64,000 bases of DNA from Cryobacterium sp. Y11 (GCF_002929535.1 NZ_PJJO01000061.1:124001-188000); one strand, 5' to 3'; shown: positions 18,230 to 29,328, counted from the first letter of the stretch. Numbers and translations: made by a program. The notes: a model not told the origin generated them from the letters alone.

Positions 18230-18673
18230 ATGAATAACATGGCGATGGACCTCACCCGGGCGGCGCGGCACGGGTTTAGCAATGCGACGTTGATGGTGCA
18301 GCAGGCCACCGTCGACGCCGCGGCACAGGCGATGGCGGAAACGGAGCGAGAAGCTGCCCGGTGGGCCGCCGGCGACGGCGGATGCCGCTGGACCGGGTGT
18401 GAACAACCACCAGCCTGGACAGAATCACACCACAACGAAAACTAGTCTGACCAGGGACTTTCCAACATCGACCACGCCATACTGCTCTGTAGCCACCACC
18501 ACATACTGCTCCACAGCCGACACTGGAAAATCCTCCTCGGCGATGGCCAGTACTGGCTCTAACCGCCGATCGAGATCAACCCCGTACAAACACTGATCGC
18601 CCTGCCCAGCAAGAACCCGCTCATGCAGGAAAAAAGGCGAAACCACACCCAAAGTTGTTCAGCAGCCTCCTAG
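18230..18673 (+). pseudogene. Decayed DUF222-type HNH endonuclease
   Basis: One frame reads GCRWTGCEQPPAWTESHH, then an in-frame TAG at 18443, then SDQGLSNIDHAILLCSHHHI, then an in-frame TAA about 110 bases later, then a typical C-terminal tail (PPIEINPVQTLIALPSKNPL). These are the zinc/HNH core and tail of the DUF222-associated HNH proteins that are abundant in Microbacteriaceae. The large N-terminal DUF222 domain is missing and only about 50 unrelated residues precede the Cys motif. Two nonsense codons and the missing N-terminus make it non-functional. Confidence 0.8.
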
Positions 18674-18693
18674 GGTCGAATGTTTAACGAGAT

Positions 18694-18735
18694 CGAGTGT
18701 TGCCGATAACGCCTGAGGCGCATCGGCAACACTCG
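18694..18735. terminator. Terminator of fumC
   Basis: Perfect 14-bp arms, 18694-18707 (CGAGTGTTGCCGAT) and 18722-18735, enclose a second small CGCC/GGCG stem. It is 15 bases past the fumC stop on the minus strand. Confidence 0.75.
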
Positions 18736-18749
18736 AATTTGTGGTTCTG

Positions 18750-20174
18750 TTACTTCTTTTGCGGGGGGCGCGTCATGCTCAGCACGTCGAGGGCTGTATC
18801 GAGCTCGGCGAGTGTGAGGTCGCCGCGTTCGACGTGGCCGAGCGCAATGACGGACTCGCGTACCGTCAGTCCTTCGGCGACGGCCTTCTTGGCCACCTTG
18901 GCCGCGGCTTCGTAGCCGATGACGCGGTTGAGCGGCGTGACGATCGACGGCGACTTCTCGGCCAAGGCACGAGCGTGCTCAATGTTGGCTTCGAGGCCGT
19001 CGACGGTCTTGTCGGCGAGCACGCGGGTAGCGTTGGTGAGCAGGCGGATCGACTCGAGCAGCGCGGTTCCCATCACCGGGATGCCGACGTTGAGCTCGAA
19101 CGAGCCCGACGCGCCAGACCAGGCGATCGTGGCATCGTTGCCAATGACGCGCGAGCAGACCATGAGTACGGCCTCCGGAATGACCGGGTTGACCTTGCCG
19201 GGCATGATCGAGGAACCAGGCTGCAGGTCGGGAATGCTGATCTCGCCGAAACCGGTGTTCGGGCCGGAGCCCATCCAGCGCAGGTCGTTGCAAATCTTGG
19301 TCAGCGACACGGCGATGGTGCGCAGGGCACCGGAGGCGTCGACCAGCCCGTCGCGGTTGGCCTGAGCTTCGAAGTGGTCGCGCGCCTCGGTGATCGGCAG
19401 TTCGGTTTCCTGCACGAGCAGCTCGATGACGAGCTGCGGAAAGCCGTAAGGCGTATTGATGCCGGTGCCGACCGCTGTGCCGCCGAGGGGAACTTCGGCG
19501 ATGCGGGGGAGGGCGGTGCGGATGCGCTCGATACCCAGTCGCATCTGACGTGCATAGCCGCCGAACTCCTGGCCGAGGGTGACGGGCGTTGCATCCATGA
19601 GGTGGGTGCGGCCGGCCTTGACGGCCTCTTTCCACAGTTCGGCTTTGGTCTCGAACGCGACGGCGAGGTGGTCGAGCGAGGGGACGAGCTCGTCGATCAG
19701 GGCGCTCGTCACAGCGATGTGCACCGAGGTCGGGAACACATCGTTCGAGGACTGGCTCGCGTTGACGTGGTCGTTCGGGTGCACCGAGCGGCCGAGGGCA
19801 CGGGTCGCGAGGGTCGCGAGGACCTCGTTCATGTTCATGTTCGAGGAGGTACCACTGCCGGTCTGGTAGACATCGATGGGAAATTCGCTGTCGAAGTGGC
19901 CGGTGATGACCTCGTCAGCGGCCGAGGCGATCGCTTCGGCGATGTCCGCATCGAGTACGCCGAGCTGGGCGTTGGCGAGAGCGGCCGACTTTTTGATGCG
20001 GGCGAGGGCCGCGATCTGCGCGGACTCGAGTGTGGAGCCGGAGATAGGAAAGTTCTCGACGGCGCGCTGGGTTTGGGCACCGTAGAGAGCATCCGTTGGA
20101 ACGCGGACCTCACCCATCGTGTCGTGTTCGATCCGGTAGCCGGTTTGTGCGGAGGTGTCCACCACTGTGTGCAT
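18750..20174 (-). CDS. fumC: Class II fumarate hydratase
   Basis: About 474 aa, the usual length. Signatures: [32 protein letters not shown], and the superfamily loop [11 protein letters not shown]. It interconverts fumarate and L-malate in the TCA cycle. The listed ATG has AAAGGG only one base before it; in-frame GTG codons at residues 4 and 5 have better spacing and may be the real start. It is the last gene of the minus-strand run xseA-xseB-DUF4245-carbonic anhydrase-fumC. Confidence 0.97.
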   Translation of the reverse strand: MHTVVDTSAQTGYRIEHDTMGEVRVPTDALYGAQTQRAVENFPISGSTLESAQIAALARIKKSAALANAQLGVLDADIAEAIASAADEVITGHFDSEFPIDVYQTGSGTSSNMNMNEVLATLATRALGRSVHPNDHVNASQSSNDVFPTSVHIAVTSALIDELVPSLDHLAVAFETKAELWKEAVKAGRTHLMDATPVTLGQEFGGYARQMRLGIERIRTALPRIAEVPLGGTAVGTGINTPYGFPQLVIELLVQETELPITEARDHFEAQANRDGLVDASGALRTIAVSLTKICNDLRWMGSGPNTGFGEISIPDLQPGSSIMPGKVNPVIPEAVLMVCSRVIGNDATIAWSGASGSFELNVGIPVMGTALLESIRLLTNATRVLADKTVDGLEANIEHARALAEKSPSIVTPLNRVIGYEAAAKVAKKAVAEGLTVRESVIALGHVERGDLTLAELDTALDVLSMTRPPQKK

Positions 20175-20233
20175 TCCCTTTCGGTGCTATGTGAGAGTCG
20201 TGCTGTGCGCAACGGGTGCGCGGATGGTCGGGT

Positions 20234-20884
20234 CTAAATGACGCCGACCACGATGTTGGGGTCGGCGTGTCCTTCGCGAAGAACGTAGTTCGCACCGACG
20301 ATAGCCAATGTACCGGCTGCGATGGCCGCGCTGATCACCTCGGACTGCTCGAGCAGCTCGGTGACCGTGTCTTTGAGATGCTCCCGGCCGACGTGGCCCG
20401 CATCGATCTGCGTTGGGTCCAGTTGAGCGGATGCCGCCTGCCCGCTCACTCGACGCACCGCCGGCACGATCTTTTCGATGATGCGCGCGATATGCACGGG
20501 CAGAGCCGGGGCATCCGTGCTTTGAGAATCGATTGCGGCACGTACAGCACCGCACTCGTCGTGGCCGAGTACCAGGATGAGCGGAACGTGCAGCACCGCC
20601 ACCGCATATTCCAGCGAACCGAGCACGGACGATGAAATGACCTGGCCGGCGTTACGCACGACGAACAAATCTCCGAGGCCCTGGTCGAAGATGATCTCAG
20701 CGGCGAGCCGGGAATCACTGCAGCCGAATAAAGCGGCGTGCGGGGTCTGCTGGCCGACCAGCTCGGCCCGCCGGTCGACGTCCTCCCGGTGCCTAGGGGT
20801 GCCGGCGACGAAGCGTACGTTGCCCTCGCGCAGTTCGTTCCAGGCCTGGGCTGGGGACGGGTGGGCAGCAGACATTGGAGTCAT
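20234..20884 (-). CDS. Beta-class carbonic anhydrase
   Basis: 216-aa. Zinc ligands and the catalytic dyad are visible: CSDSR (Cys, Asp-Arg) early, then HDEC (His and Cys) in ILVLGHDECGAV. FVVRNAGQ is also typical. It hydrates CO2 to bicarbonate in the cytoplasm. Its ATG overlaps the DUF4245 stop by four bases, so they are translationally coupled. Confidence 0.95.
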   Translation of the reverse strand: MTPMSAAHPSPAQAWNELREGNVRFVAGTPRHREDVDRRAELVGQQTPHAALFGCSDSRLAAEIIFDQGLGDLFVVRNAGQVISSSVLGSLEYAVAVLHVPLILVLGHDECGAVRAAIDSQSTDAPALPVHIARIIEKIVPAVRRVSGQAASAQLDPTQIDAGHVGREHLKDTVTELLEQSEVISAAIAAGTLAIVGANYVLREGHADPNIVVGVI

Positions 20885-21534
20885 GTGGTCGCGTTCTCCT
20901 GAATATTGGTGGCCAGCGCGGTGGCGAGGGTCTCGAATTCGCCGGTGGGCGCGGTTCCGATCAATAGGTAGGTGCTCGTGCCAGCGGTCGTCACGAGCGC
21001 ATAGTCGAAATTACCTCGATCGGCTGCGGGGGCGCTGTTGCGGTAGACGTCCCAGGTGACGCCGGCGATGCTGACGGTGTCAACGACGGGGGAATCCGGC
21101 AGTTTCTGGGCTAGCCAGGTGGGGTCGGCGTCGAAGGCCTGGTTGAAGCCGATGAACTGGTTCTCCGGCGTGATCAGACCGATATACCAGGACGGAACCT
21201 GGCCGTTGCTGCCGGCCCGCCACTCGGCGTCATTCGCCGTCCAATCGGCTGGCAGGGCGGGGCTCGCCAGGGCCTGGTCGACGACGGGTTGCATTCGGGC
21301 GGCGACGCTCGCGTAGTCGACGTCGCGAGTGATCGGGTTGTCAGTGCGCGGCACCAGCAGCACGAGCACGAGCACCGCTCCCACGGTGACGAGAAGTGAG
21401 AGCACCAGGTTGTTCACGGTCTTGTGGGACCGATACTTGCGCGAGTTCTCGGCGAGCCGGTCGGCGGTCTCCTGCGGAGTTTCCGGTCGACCGAGCTCGG
21501 CGACGACGCGCGGCGGTTTGGGGGCGCGGCTCAT
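20881..21534 (-). CDS. DUF4245 membrane-anchored protein
   Basis: 217-aa. A cytoplasmic N-terminus with a PETPQETADRLAENSRKYRSHKT stretch, then one membrane span (residues about 45-63), then an extracytoplasmic domain. This layout and the NNLV..L starts are characteristic of DUF4245, an actinobacterial family of unknown function usually found next to xseB, as here. Coupled on both sides by four-base overlaps. Confidence 0.9.
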   Translation of the reverse strand: MSRAPKPPRVVAELGRPETPQETADRLAENSRKYRSHKTVNNLVLSLLVTVGAVLVLVLLVPRTDNPITRDVDYASVAARMQPVVDQALASPALPADWTANDAEWRAGSNGQVPSWYIGLITPENQFIGFNQAFDADPTWLAQKLPDSPVVDTVSIAGVTWDVYRNSAPAADRGNFDYALVTTAGTSTYLLIGTAPTGEFETLATALATNIQENATT

Positions 21535-21782
21535 CTGGCGGGCGTGGCGTCTTCAGAGGGTGTCGTTGCTGCCAGGCGGGCCGCGTCAAGGCGGGCTTTC
21601 GCTCCGATCAGCCATTCCTCGCAGCGGCGGGCCAGTGCTTCGCCGCGTTCCCACAGTGCCAGGGACTGCTCGAGGGTGCTTGACCCCTGTTCGAGTTCGT
21701 TGACCACGCGAATGAGTTCATCGCGGGCCTGTTCGTAGCTGAGATCACTGATGGCGGGGGCAGGCGAGGTCATAGCATCCAT
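21531..21782 (-). CDS. xseB: Exodeoxyribonuclease VII small subunit
   Basis: 83-aa helical protein with the family core LSYEQARDELIRVVNELEQG, then LEQSLALWERGEALARRCEEWL. Several copies bind the XseA large subunit to make the ssDNA exonuclease used in repair. It begins five bases after the xseA stop and overlaps DUF4245. Confidence 0.96.
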   Translation of the reverse strand: MDAMTSPAPAISDLSYEQARDELIRVVNELEQGSSTLEQSLALWERGEALARRCEEWLIGAKARLDAARLAATTPSEDATPAR

Positions 21783-21787
21783 TCTAA

Positions 21788-23011
21788 TTATTTCGACGCG
21801 GCGGCGGGCACGGCCGCGGTGGCAGCGACGGTTCCATCGGCCAGAGTCAACAGCAGCTCGGTGCCGGCTGGGGCGTCTTCGGCTCGGCGCAGCACGTGGC
21901 CGCCCGGCAGTTGGGCGATCGCATAGCCGCGATCGAGGGTGCCCTGCGGCGACAGAGCGCGCAGCTGGGAGCGCAGTTCAACCACGGTGGCTCCGGCACG
22001 CTCGAGAATGCGCCCGGTCAGTTCGGCTCCGCGGGCGACGTAGCGGGTGAGGTCTTCGCTGCGGGAATCGATGATCCAGCGCGGGTCGACGAGAGCCGGT
22101 CGGCTGCGCAGCTGGGAGATCCGGTCGATTTCCGACGAGAGGATGCCGGTGAGCCGGCCGCTGAGACGCGCCCGGGCCTGCTGCACCCGGTCTAGTTCAT
22201 CGCTGACGTCGGGAACGACGCGCTTGGCAGCATCCGTCGGGGTAGACGCTCGCAGGTCGGCCACCTCGTCGAGCAGCGGACGGTCGGCCTCGTGCCCGAT
22301 CGCGCTGACCAGCGGCGTGACGCAGGCGGCCGCGGCGCGCACCAGGCCCTCATCGCTGAAGGTGAGTAGGTTTTGAAAGTCGCCACCGCCGCGCGCGACG
22401 ATGATGACGTCGACCTCGGGGTCGGCGTCGAGGCGCTGTATTGCGCTGGTCACCTCGCCGACGGCGCGATCTCCCTGCACAGCCGCGTGAGCGACTCGAA
22501 AGTTCACGGCCGGCCAGCGCAGCTGGGCGTTGCGAATAACGTCTTTCTCGGCGTCGGAATCTTTTCCGGTCACCAGGCCGATGCAGTGCGGCAGAAACGG
22601 CAGGCGCTTTTTGCGGGAGGCATCGAACAGGCCCTCGCTCGTGAGCTGCTTGCGCAGCCGTTCGAGCCGTTCGAGCAGGTCGCCGAGTCCCACGTGGCGC
22701 ATTTCGAAGGCCTGCATGGTGAGCGTTCCACCCTTGACCCAGAAGTTGGGTTTGACCAGGGCGACAACGCGATCGCCGGCCTTGAAATCGGCGGTGAGTT
22801 TGGCCCGAACCGACGACCAGATGGTGAAACTCACCGTGGCGTCTTCGGAGAGGTCTTTCAGCTTGCCGTAGACGTTGCCGCCGCTGGCACCCCACTGGGT
22901 GATCTCACCCTCGACCCACACCATGCCTAAGCGTTCGATGTATCCACGAATTTTGCCCGAGAGCAGGGCGACCGGCCACGGCGTTTCGACGGTGGCGGGG
23001 GCGTCCGTCAT
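21788..23011 (-). CDS. xseA: Exodeoxyribonuclease VII large subunit
   Basis: About 407 aa. N-terminal OB-fold (VWVEGEITQW), the nuclease core VIIVARGGGDFQNLLTFSDEGLVRAAA and PLVSAIGHEADRPL, and a C-terminal coiled segment ending in a GYAIAQ/G.VL.. unit typical of XseA. The frame continues 185 codons upstream without a stop, but an AAGGA ribosome-binding site eight bases before the ATG at 23011 and family length fix the start there. First gene of the five-gene minus-strand run. Confidence 0.96.
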   Translation of the reverse strand: MTDAPATVETPWPVALLSGKIRGYIERLGMVWVEGEITQWGASGGNVYGKLKDLSEDATVSFTIWSSVRAKLTADFKAGDRVVALVKPNFWVKGGTLTMQAFEMRHVGLGDLLERLERLRKQLTSEGLFDASRKKRLPFLPHCIGLVTGKDSDAEKDVIRNAQLRWPAVNFRVAHAAVQGDRAVGEVTSAIQRLDADPEVDVIIVARGGGDFQNLLTFSDEGLVRAAAACVTPLVSAIGHEADRPLLDEVADLRASTPTDAAKRVVPDVSDELDRVQQARARLSGRLTGILSSEIDRISQLRSRPALVDPRWIIDSRSEDLTRYVARGAELTGRILERAGATVVELRSQLRALSPQGTLDRGYAIAQLPGGHVLRRAEDAPAGTELLLTLADGTVAATAAVPAAASK

Positions 23012-23083
23012 GCGGTGGTCCTTGATATGGCGCTGACGTGGGGCACAGGCTGGTCCTCCCAGAGTTGTTCGGTCGTGCGTGCG

Positions 23084-23089
23084 TAGACT
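23084..23089 (+). promoter_or_regulatory. -10 box for leaderless ispH
   Basis: TAGACT, then six bases, then the GTG at 23096. There is no ribosome-binding site, so a leaderless transcript is the simplest reading and it supports the GTG start. Confidence 0.55.
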
Positions 23090-23095
23090 GAGGCG

Positions 23096-24205
23096 GTGAA
23101 CACCAGCATTCAAACGAAAAGCACTGCGCCAGTTCAGAGCACTGTGCCCGTTATCGGCTTGGGCATGCCGCGCATTCCGAGCGCACGCAACAGGCTCAAG
23201 GATACCCCGGTGGTCGGACATAAGCGGGTGCTGCTCGCGGCCCCGCGCGGCTACTGCGCGGGAGTCGACCGTGCGGTCATCGCGGTCGAGAAGGCGCTTA
23301 CGCACTATGGCGCACCGGTGTATGTGCGCAAGCAGATCGTGCACAATGTTCACGTTGTCTCTGAACTTGAAAATCTGGGGGCCATCTTCGTGGACGAAGT
23401 CGACGAAGTTCCACACGGCGCGCACATCGTCTTCAGCGCGCACGGCGTCTCGCCGGCCGTCGTCAATGCCGCCGCTGCCCGAGGCCTGCAGGCCATCGAC
23501 GCCACCTGCCCGCTGGTGACCAAGGTGCACCGCGAAGCCGTGCGCTTCGCTCGTGATGATTTTCAAATTTTACTGATCGGCCACGAAGGCCACGAAGAGG
23601 TCGAGGGCACCGCCGGTGAAGCACCAGAGCACACCACGCTCGTCGGCAGTCCCGATGAAGCCGACACGGTTGTCGTGCGCGACCCGAGCAAGGTGGTCTG
23701 GCTGTCGCAGACCACGCTGAGTGTTGATGAGACCATGGAAACCGTGCGCCGGCTACGGGCGCGTTTTCCTCTGCTGCAGGATCCGCCCAGCGACGACATT
23801 TGCTATGCCACCCAGAATCGTCAGGTTGCTATCAAGAAGGTCGCGCGCGACTCCGACCTGGTGATCGTGGTCGGCTCCGCCAACTCCTCGAACTCCGTAC
23901 GACTGGTCGAGGTGGCGCTGGAGTACGGCGCGACGGCTGCCTATCGCGTCGACTTCGCCAGCGAGGTCAAACAGGAGTGGCTCGACAACGCGACGACCGT
24001 GGGGGTGACGAGTGGGGCATCCGTTCCTGAAGAACTCGTCGTCGAACTGCTCGAGGCGCTCGCCGACGCCGGCTATGCCGACGTCGAGCAGGTGAAGACC
24101 GCCGAAGAAGACCTGATCTTCTCGCTGCCGAAGGAACTGCGTACGAACGTCTCGGGCGAAACGGATGCGCGTGCCTTCGGCGGTCGCACCGCCGCAGCCG
24201 AGTAG
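23096..24205 (+). CDS. ispH: 4-hydroxy-3-methylbut-2-enyl diphosphate reductase
   Basis: 369-aa LytB/IspH. All three iron-sulfur cysteines are visible: [24 protein letters not shown] and [10 protein letters not shown]. It makes IPP and DMAPP in the last MEP-pathway step. About 40 residues precede the domain; an internal ATG at 23166 ([10 protein letters not shown]) is a plausible alternative start, but the GTG fits the upstream TAGACT box. Divergent from xseA. Confidence 0.97.
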   Translation: MNTSIQTKSTAPVQSTVPVIGLGMPRIPSARNRLKDTPVVGHKRVLLAAPRGYCAGVDRAVIAVEKALTHYGAPVYVRKQIVHNVHVVSELENLGAIFVDEVDEVPHGAHIVFSAHGVSPAVVNAAAARGLQAIDATCPLVTKVHREAVRFARDDFQILLIGHEGHEEVEGTAGEAPEHTTLVGSPDEADTVVVRDPSKVVWLSQTTLSVDETMETVRRLRARFPLLQDPPSDDICYATQNRQVAIKKVARDSDLVIVVGSANSSNSVRLVEVALEYGATAAYRVDFASEVKQEWLDNATTVGVTSGASVPEELVVELLEALADAGYADVEQVKTAEEDLIFSLPKELRTNVSGETDARAFGGRTAAAE

Positions 24206-24233
24206 ACGGCCGGGGCGGTGCAGCTGCTGAAAG

Positions 24234-24839
24234 CTACTGGCGACTAAGGAATTCGATCAGGGTCGGGTCATTTAGCATTGCGGCGACCGTGAACGCGAAC
24301 ATCGTCACGGTCGACACGGCGCCGGCGATCAGCGGCACGTAAAAGGCTCGGCGGCGCCGCAGCAGAAGGCGCACGGACAGCGCGGCCGCGGCGAGCCAGA
24401 TGAACACGACCGCAATGGCACCGACCGAGGTCAACGGTCCGATGCTGGCGGCCGGCGTGTAGGTGCCGAGGCCCTGTTGGGTGTAGATCAGCTGCATCGC
24501 ATCGGGGAGTGCGCCGAGCGAGAAGGCGCCATACACGGTGGCCAGCAGTCCGAAGATCAGCAGCCCGATGGTCAGTGGTCGGTCCCAGCCCGGCACGGCG
24601 CGCTGCGGCGTCGGGTTCGGCGCGTACGGCTGTCCCGGTATGTAGGGCGTCGACGGGGCGGTCGGCGGCTGCGCGGGCAGGGGCGCGCCAGCTCCCGCCC
24701 CATCGGCGGGGGCGGGAGTGTCAACCCGGTCTGTGCCCTGCGGCGGTTGCCACGTCCAGCCCTCAGGAGCGAGTTCGCCGTACTGGGGGCGGGGACGTGG
24801 GTCCTGTGCGGGGGGAACGGAGTCCGGGTTCTCTGTCAT
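24234..24839 (-). CDS. DUF6264-like membrane protein
   Basis: 201-aa. A Pro/Ala-rich cytoplasmic N-terminus of about 90 residues with RPRPQYGELAPEGW leads to three hydrophobic segments (about 93-113, 140-160, 172-192). The PRPQYGE...PEGW start resembles the DUF6264 family of Microbacteriaceae; I am moderately sure of that family name. Function unknown. Confidence 0.65.
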   Translation of the reverse strand: MTENPDSVPPAQDPRPRPQYGELAPEGWTWQPPQGTDRVDTPAPADGAGAGAPLPAQPPTAPSTPYIPGQPYAPNPTPQRAVPGWDRPLTIGLLIFGLLATVYGAFSLGALPDAMQLIYTQQGLGTYTPAASIGPLTSVGAIAVVFIWLAAAALSVRLLLRRRRAFYVPLIAGAVSTVTMFAFTVAAMLNDPTLIEFLSRQ

Positions 24840-24873
24840 TGCTTTACTGCTGTCATTGCTCTAACTGCGTGCT

Positions 24874-25899
<1,026 letters not shown>

Positions 25900-26051
25900 T
25901 GCGTCTCCTCGGAGGTGTGCGGGGGTGTGATCCGAGTCTAGCTACGCCCGCCCTGGTGTTCCGTCGCGATAGGGTGACTCGGGCGGACACTCCGCGCGAT
26001 CCGCCGCGCATCCGTCGTAATCGAAGTCGAACTTACGTCCGGGAGGACCAT

Positions 26052-27038
26052 GTGAACAGCACCGAGACCGCCACCCTGTTTCAACACCCCGACCGTAACC
26101 TCGCCATGGAACTCGTGCGGGCGACCGAAGCCGCCGCCATTCGCGCTGTGCCCTTCATCGGCCGCGGCGACAAGAACGCCGCCGACAAGGCCGCCGTCGA
26201 CGCCATGCGCGCCTTCCTCGGCACCGTCAACTTCGACGGCCTCATCGTCATCGGCGAGGGCGAAAAGGACGAAGCCCCCATGCTCTTCAACGGTGAGCAC
26301 GTCGGCAATGGCCGCGGTCCCGCCTGCGACATAGCCGTGGACCCGATCGACGGCACGAGTCTCACCGCCGCCGGCCGTCAAAACGCGGTATCGGTCATTG
26401 CCGTTTCCGACCGCGGCACCATGCTCGACGCCTCGTCGATCTTCTACATGGACAAAATCGTCACCGGTGCCGCCGGGCGCGGTGTGGTCAGCCTCGATCA
26501 GTCGATCGCTGACAACCTTCAGGAGCTAGCCAAGGCGATGAAAAAGCCCGTCGGCGAATTGACGGTGGCCGTGCTTGACCGTCCACGCCACGCCGGCCTG
26601 ATCGATGCCATCCGCAGCGCGGGCGCTGGAACGCGCCTGATGCTCGACGGCGACGTAGCCGGTGGCATCAACGCCGCCCGCTACGAGACCCGCATTGACA
26701 TGTGCGTCGGTATTGGCGGCAGCCCGGAAGGCATCACAACGGCCTGCGCGCTCAAGGCGCTCGGCGGTTACATGCAGGGGCGCCTCGCCCCGAAGGACGA
26801 CGCGGAACGCGCGCGCGGCGTCGCGGCCGGGCTCGACATTGACAAGCTGTTGGAGATTGATGACATGGTCAGCGGCGACAACACGTTCTTCGTTGCGACC
26901 GGTGTAACCGATGGCGGGCTCGTTGACGGTGTGCGCCGCAAGGGCCCGATGATTCGCACCGAGAGCATCGTGCTGCGCTCGCGTTCGGGCACGGCACGTC
27001 GCGTCATCGCGGAGCACCTCGCCGAGAAGTGGCTGTAG
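26052..27038 (+). CDS. glpX: Class II fructose-1,6-bisphosphatase
   Basis: About 328 aa. Metal/phosphate motifs: IGEGEKDEAPML, DIAVDPIDGTSLTAAG and GIGGSPEGITTACALK. This is the gluconeogenic FBPase of actinobacteria. The GTG at 26052 is preceded by GGGAGGA; the frame extends further upstream but that part overlaps the aldolase promoter and is not FBPase-like. Divergent from fbaA. Confidence 0.96.
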   Translation: MNSTETATLFQHPDRNLAMELVRATEAAAIRAVPFIGRGDKNAADKAAVDAMRAFLGTVNFDGLIVIGEGEKDEAPMLFNGEHVGNGRGPACDIAVDPIDGTSLTAAGRQNAVSVIAVSDRGTMLDASSIFYMDKIVTGAAGRGVVSLDQSIADNLQELAKAMKKPVGELTVAVLDRPRHAGLIDAIRSAGAGTRLMLDGDVAGGINAARYETRIDMCVGIGGSPEGITTACALKALGGYMQGRLAPKDDAERARGVAAGLDIDKLLEIDDMVSGDNTFFVATGVTDGGLVDGVRRKGPMIRTESIVLRSRSGTARRVIAEHLAEKWL

Positions 27039-27062
27039 GCCTTTCGCGCTAGTTCTTGAGGA

Positions 27063-27120
27063 AGCTGCACGTCGCGGGTCTGTTCGTTCAGACTCGGGGC
27101 GGGCAGCTGTTTTGTTTCAT
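27063..27120. terminator. Bidirectional terminator between glpX and rmuC
   Basis: Outer arms AGCTGC (27063-27068) and GCAGCT (27103-27108) enclose a GTCTG/CAGAC stem and are followed by a T-rich tail. It lies between convergent genes. Confidence 0.55.
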
Positions 27121-27130
27121 CCTCCGGTAA

Positions 27131-28573
27131 TTACACGCGCAGGTCGGATTCTGAATCGTCTAATGTGTGGTCGTCTAAAGTGTCCAGACGGCTTTTGATC
27201 GCGGTGTGCTGAGCCTCATTCAATTCGGCACCGTCCAATTCACCTGGAAGGTGCAGAGTGTCGCGTTCTTCAGCCGGCGCCTCCAACTCTGGCGCGGTCA
27301 GCTTGCGCGGAGAATCATGAACGATAGCCGGTTCGGTGAGCAGCCCGATCTTGGTCTGGTCGATCCCGGGAAATTGACGGGCGGTCACGAGCACCCGCGA
27401 CTCGAGCGAATTGGCGAACTTGTTGTAGCTGTCCACCGTGCGCTCGAGTGCCTTACGCAGTGACTCGGCGTGGCCGCTCAGAGCACCGAGCCGTTGGTAG
27501 AGGGCATTGCCGAGGTCGAAGAGTTTCTGCGCCTCATCGGTGACCGCCTGCTGCTGCCAGGTGAACGCCACCGTCTTGAGCACGGCCCACAGGTTGACCG
27601 GCGAGGCCAGGGCAACCCGTTTGCTGAACGAGTAATCAAGGATGGACGGGTCCGCTTCGAGCGCCGCCGACAGCAGGGACTCGCTTGGAATAAACGCGAT
27701 CACGAACTCCGGGCTGGCATCGAAGCCTTCCCAGTAGGTTTTCTTAGCGAGCGCGTCGATATGGGCGCGCACGGCCTTGACGTGCTTGTCGATGAGTACC
27801 TGGCGGCGGGCGCCCTCCTCGCCGGTGGCCGTGAACGGAATCGTGCTCGCTTCGATGTAATGCTCGAGCGGAACCTTGGCGTCGATCGCTATTGACTTAT
27901 TGCCGGGCAGGCGCACGACCATGTCCGGTCTGCCCAGTCCGGCATCCGTCGTGATATTGGTTTGCGTGTTGAAATCCACATATTGGGCAAGCCCGGCCGC
28001 TTCGACCACGCGTCGCAACTGGGTCTCGCCCCAGACACCGCGGGTGCTGTTAGAACGCAGCGCGCTCGCGAGCGACTCGGTGGTCACCCGCAGCTGCTGG
28101 TCGGAGATCTGCGCCTGCTTGAGCTGCTCCGACAGCGAACCGTATTGTTCGCTGCGCTGGGTTTCGAGTTCGGTGACCTTCTCTTGCATGGTGCGGAGGG
28201 TCTCACGCACGGGGCTGAGGGCCTCGAGCACGAGGTGCTCGCGCTTTTCCCTGTCGGACTGCAACCGCTGGTCTGAGCGCTGTCGTTCCGTGGCCTCACG
28301 CGTCGACGCCCGGTCATGGTCGATCTGCGCATTCAGACCGTCAACGGTCGCGAGGGCAGCAGACAGCTCGCTCTGCAGCGCCGCGCGAACGGTCGCCTCG
28401 CTGGCTCGAGCCTCGGCGAGGGCTACCTGGTGGCGGGCATCGAGCACGGCTGGGTCGACCGAACCGTCACCCGCGCCGGTCGTGAGGCGGCGTTGCAACA
28501 GCACCATGGTGAAGAGGGCGCCCAACGCGGCGCCGATGATGAGACCGACGATCAAACTCAGCAGTGGATCCAT
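27131..28573 (-). CDS. rmuC: DNA recombination protein RmuC
   Basis: 480-aa. An N-terminal membrane anchor (residues 4-26) is followed by a long coiled coil to about residue 165. The RmuC nuclease-like domain begins near RGVWGETQLRRVVEAAGL and continues RPDMVVRLPGNKSIAIDAKVPLEHY with the conserved Asp-x-Lys. The family limits inversions at short inverted repeats in E. coli. Single gene, convergent with glpX. Confidence 0.95.
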   Translation of the reverse strand: MDPLLSLIVGLIIGAALGALFTMVLLQRRLTTGAGDGSVDPAVLDARHQVALAEARASEATVRAALQSELSAALATVDGLNAQIDHDRASTREATERQRSDQRLQSDREKREHLVLEALSPVRETLRTMQEKVTELETQRSEQYGSLSEQLKQAQISDQQLRVTTESLASALRSNSTRGVWGETQLRRVVEAAGLAQYVDFNTQTNITTDAGLGRPDMVVRLPGNKSIAIDAKVPLEHYIEASTIPFTATGEEGARRQVLIDKHVKAVRAHIDALAKKTYWEGFDASPEFVIAFIPSESLLSAALEADPSILDYSFSKRVALASPVNLWAVLKTVAFTWQQQAVTDEAQKLFDLGNALYQRLGALSGHAESLRKALERTVDSYNKFANSLESRVLVTARQFPGIDQTKIGLLTEPAIVHDSPRKLTAPELEAPAEERDTLHLPGELDGAELNEAQHTAIKSRLDTLDDHTLDDSESDLRV

Positions 28574-28637
28574 GCTTTAAGTCTGCCAGCGCCCACCGAC
28601 ATCGTCGGAATGACACTCGGATCAGGATAAAAACGTG

Positions 28638-29252
28638 CTAGTTGAGCGCCATTGGTCCGTGAGTCGAGGCGTATTCCTTCGTGGCAACCGGACCGATCAC
28701 GCCGACCTTGACCCGGGTCACGTGGGCGAGCTGCTCGAGGGTGTCGACCTCATGTCGTTTGGCCGCGTGAATCATAATGGCCGCGCACGCCTCGGCATCG
28801 GCCAGTGCGTTGTGGTGCGAGAAGTCCTCAAAGCCGGCCGCCATCGCAGCGACGGGCAGTCGATATGACTCCAGGTGGTAGGTGCGGCGAGCGACCTGCA
28901 GGCTGCAGACATAGTGAAAGTCGGGCACCGGCTGGCCCGTCACGAGTGATGCCGTTTTGATGACACCGAGGTCGAAGCCGGCGTTGTGAGCGACCAGGTA
29001 GTCGTCACCGACGAAGGCGACCAACTGCGGAAGTTGCTCCACCCAGCTGGCCGCGCCCACGACATCCGCTGCGGTAATGCCGTGAATGCGCGTGTTCCAC
29101 TCGGAGAACGCGTCGTGGCCGGGCGGCGGCGAAATGAGCCAATAGGCGGAATCGACGACCACCCCGTCACGCACCTTCACCATTCCGACCGAGCACGCCG
29201 AGGCGCCCGAGGAGTTCGCGGTTTCAAAATCGATGGCGGTAAAATTCAGCAC
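28638..29252 (-). CDS. DnaQ-like 3'-5' exonuclease (DEDDh)
   Basis: 204-aa. Exo I FTAIDFETAN, Exo II HNAGFDLGVI and Exo III HNALADAEACA supply the DEDDh residues. It resembles stand-alone epsilon-like exonucleases of actinobacteria with a cleavage role in repair or RNA/DNA turnover. A TAGAAT box abuts the GTG start on the minus strand, too close for normal spacing, so the true start may lie slightly inside. Divergent from ychF across 76 bp. Confidence 0.9.
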   Translation of the reverse strand: MLNFTAIDFETANSSGASACSVGMVKVRDGVVVDSAYWLISPPPGHDAFSEWNTRIHGITAADVVGAASWVEQLPQLVAFVGDDYLVAHNAGFDLGVIKTASLVTGQPVPDFHYVCSLQVARRTYHLESYRLPVAAMAAGFEDFSHHNALADAEACAAIMIHAAKRHEVDTLEQLAHVTRVKVGVIGPVATKEYASTHGPMALN

Positions 29253-29314
29253 ATTCTATGTTCTCACGGGCCACCGACACGGGCCGCCGACAAGGCCTGC
29301 GACGACGTGGCCGG

Positions 29315-29320
29315 TAGAAT
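29315..29320 (+). promoter_or_regulatory. -10 box for leaderless ychF
   Basis: TAGAAT, eight bases, then the GTG at 29329. This promoter is likely to drive ychF and, by read-through, the first two island genes. Confidence 0.6.
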
Positions 29321-29328
29321 GGTCTCTC

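Noticed and set aside
18741..20237. 498-aa open frame antisense to fumC
   Set aside because: Typical GC-rich shadow frame; fumC on the other strand is unambiguous.
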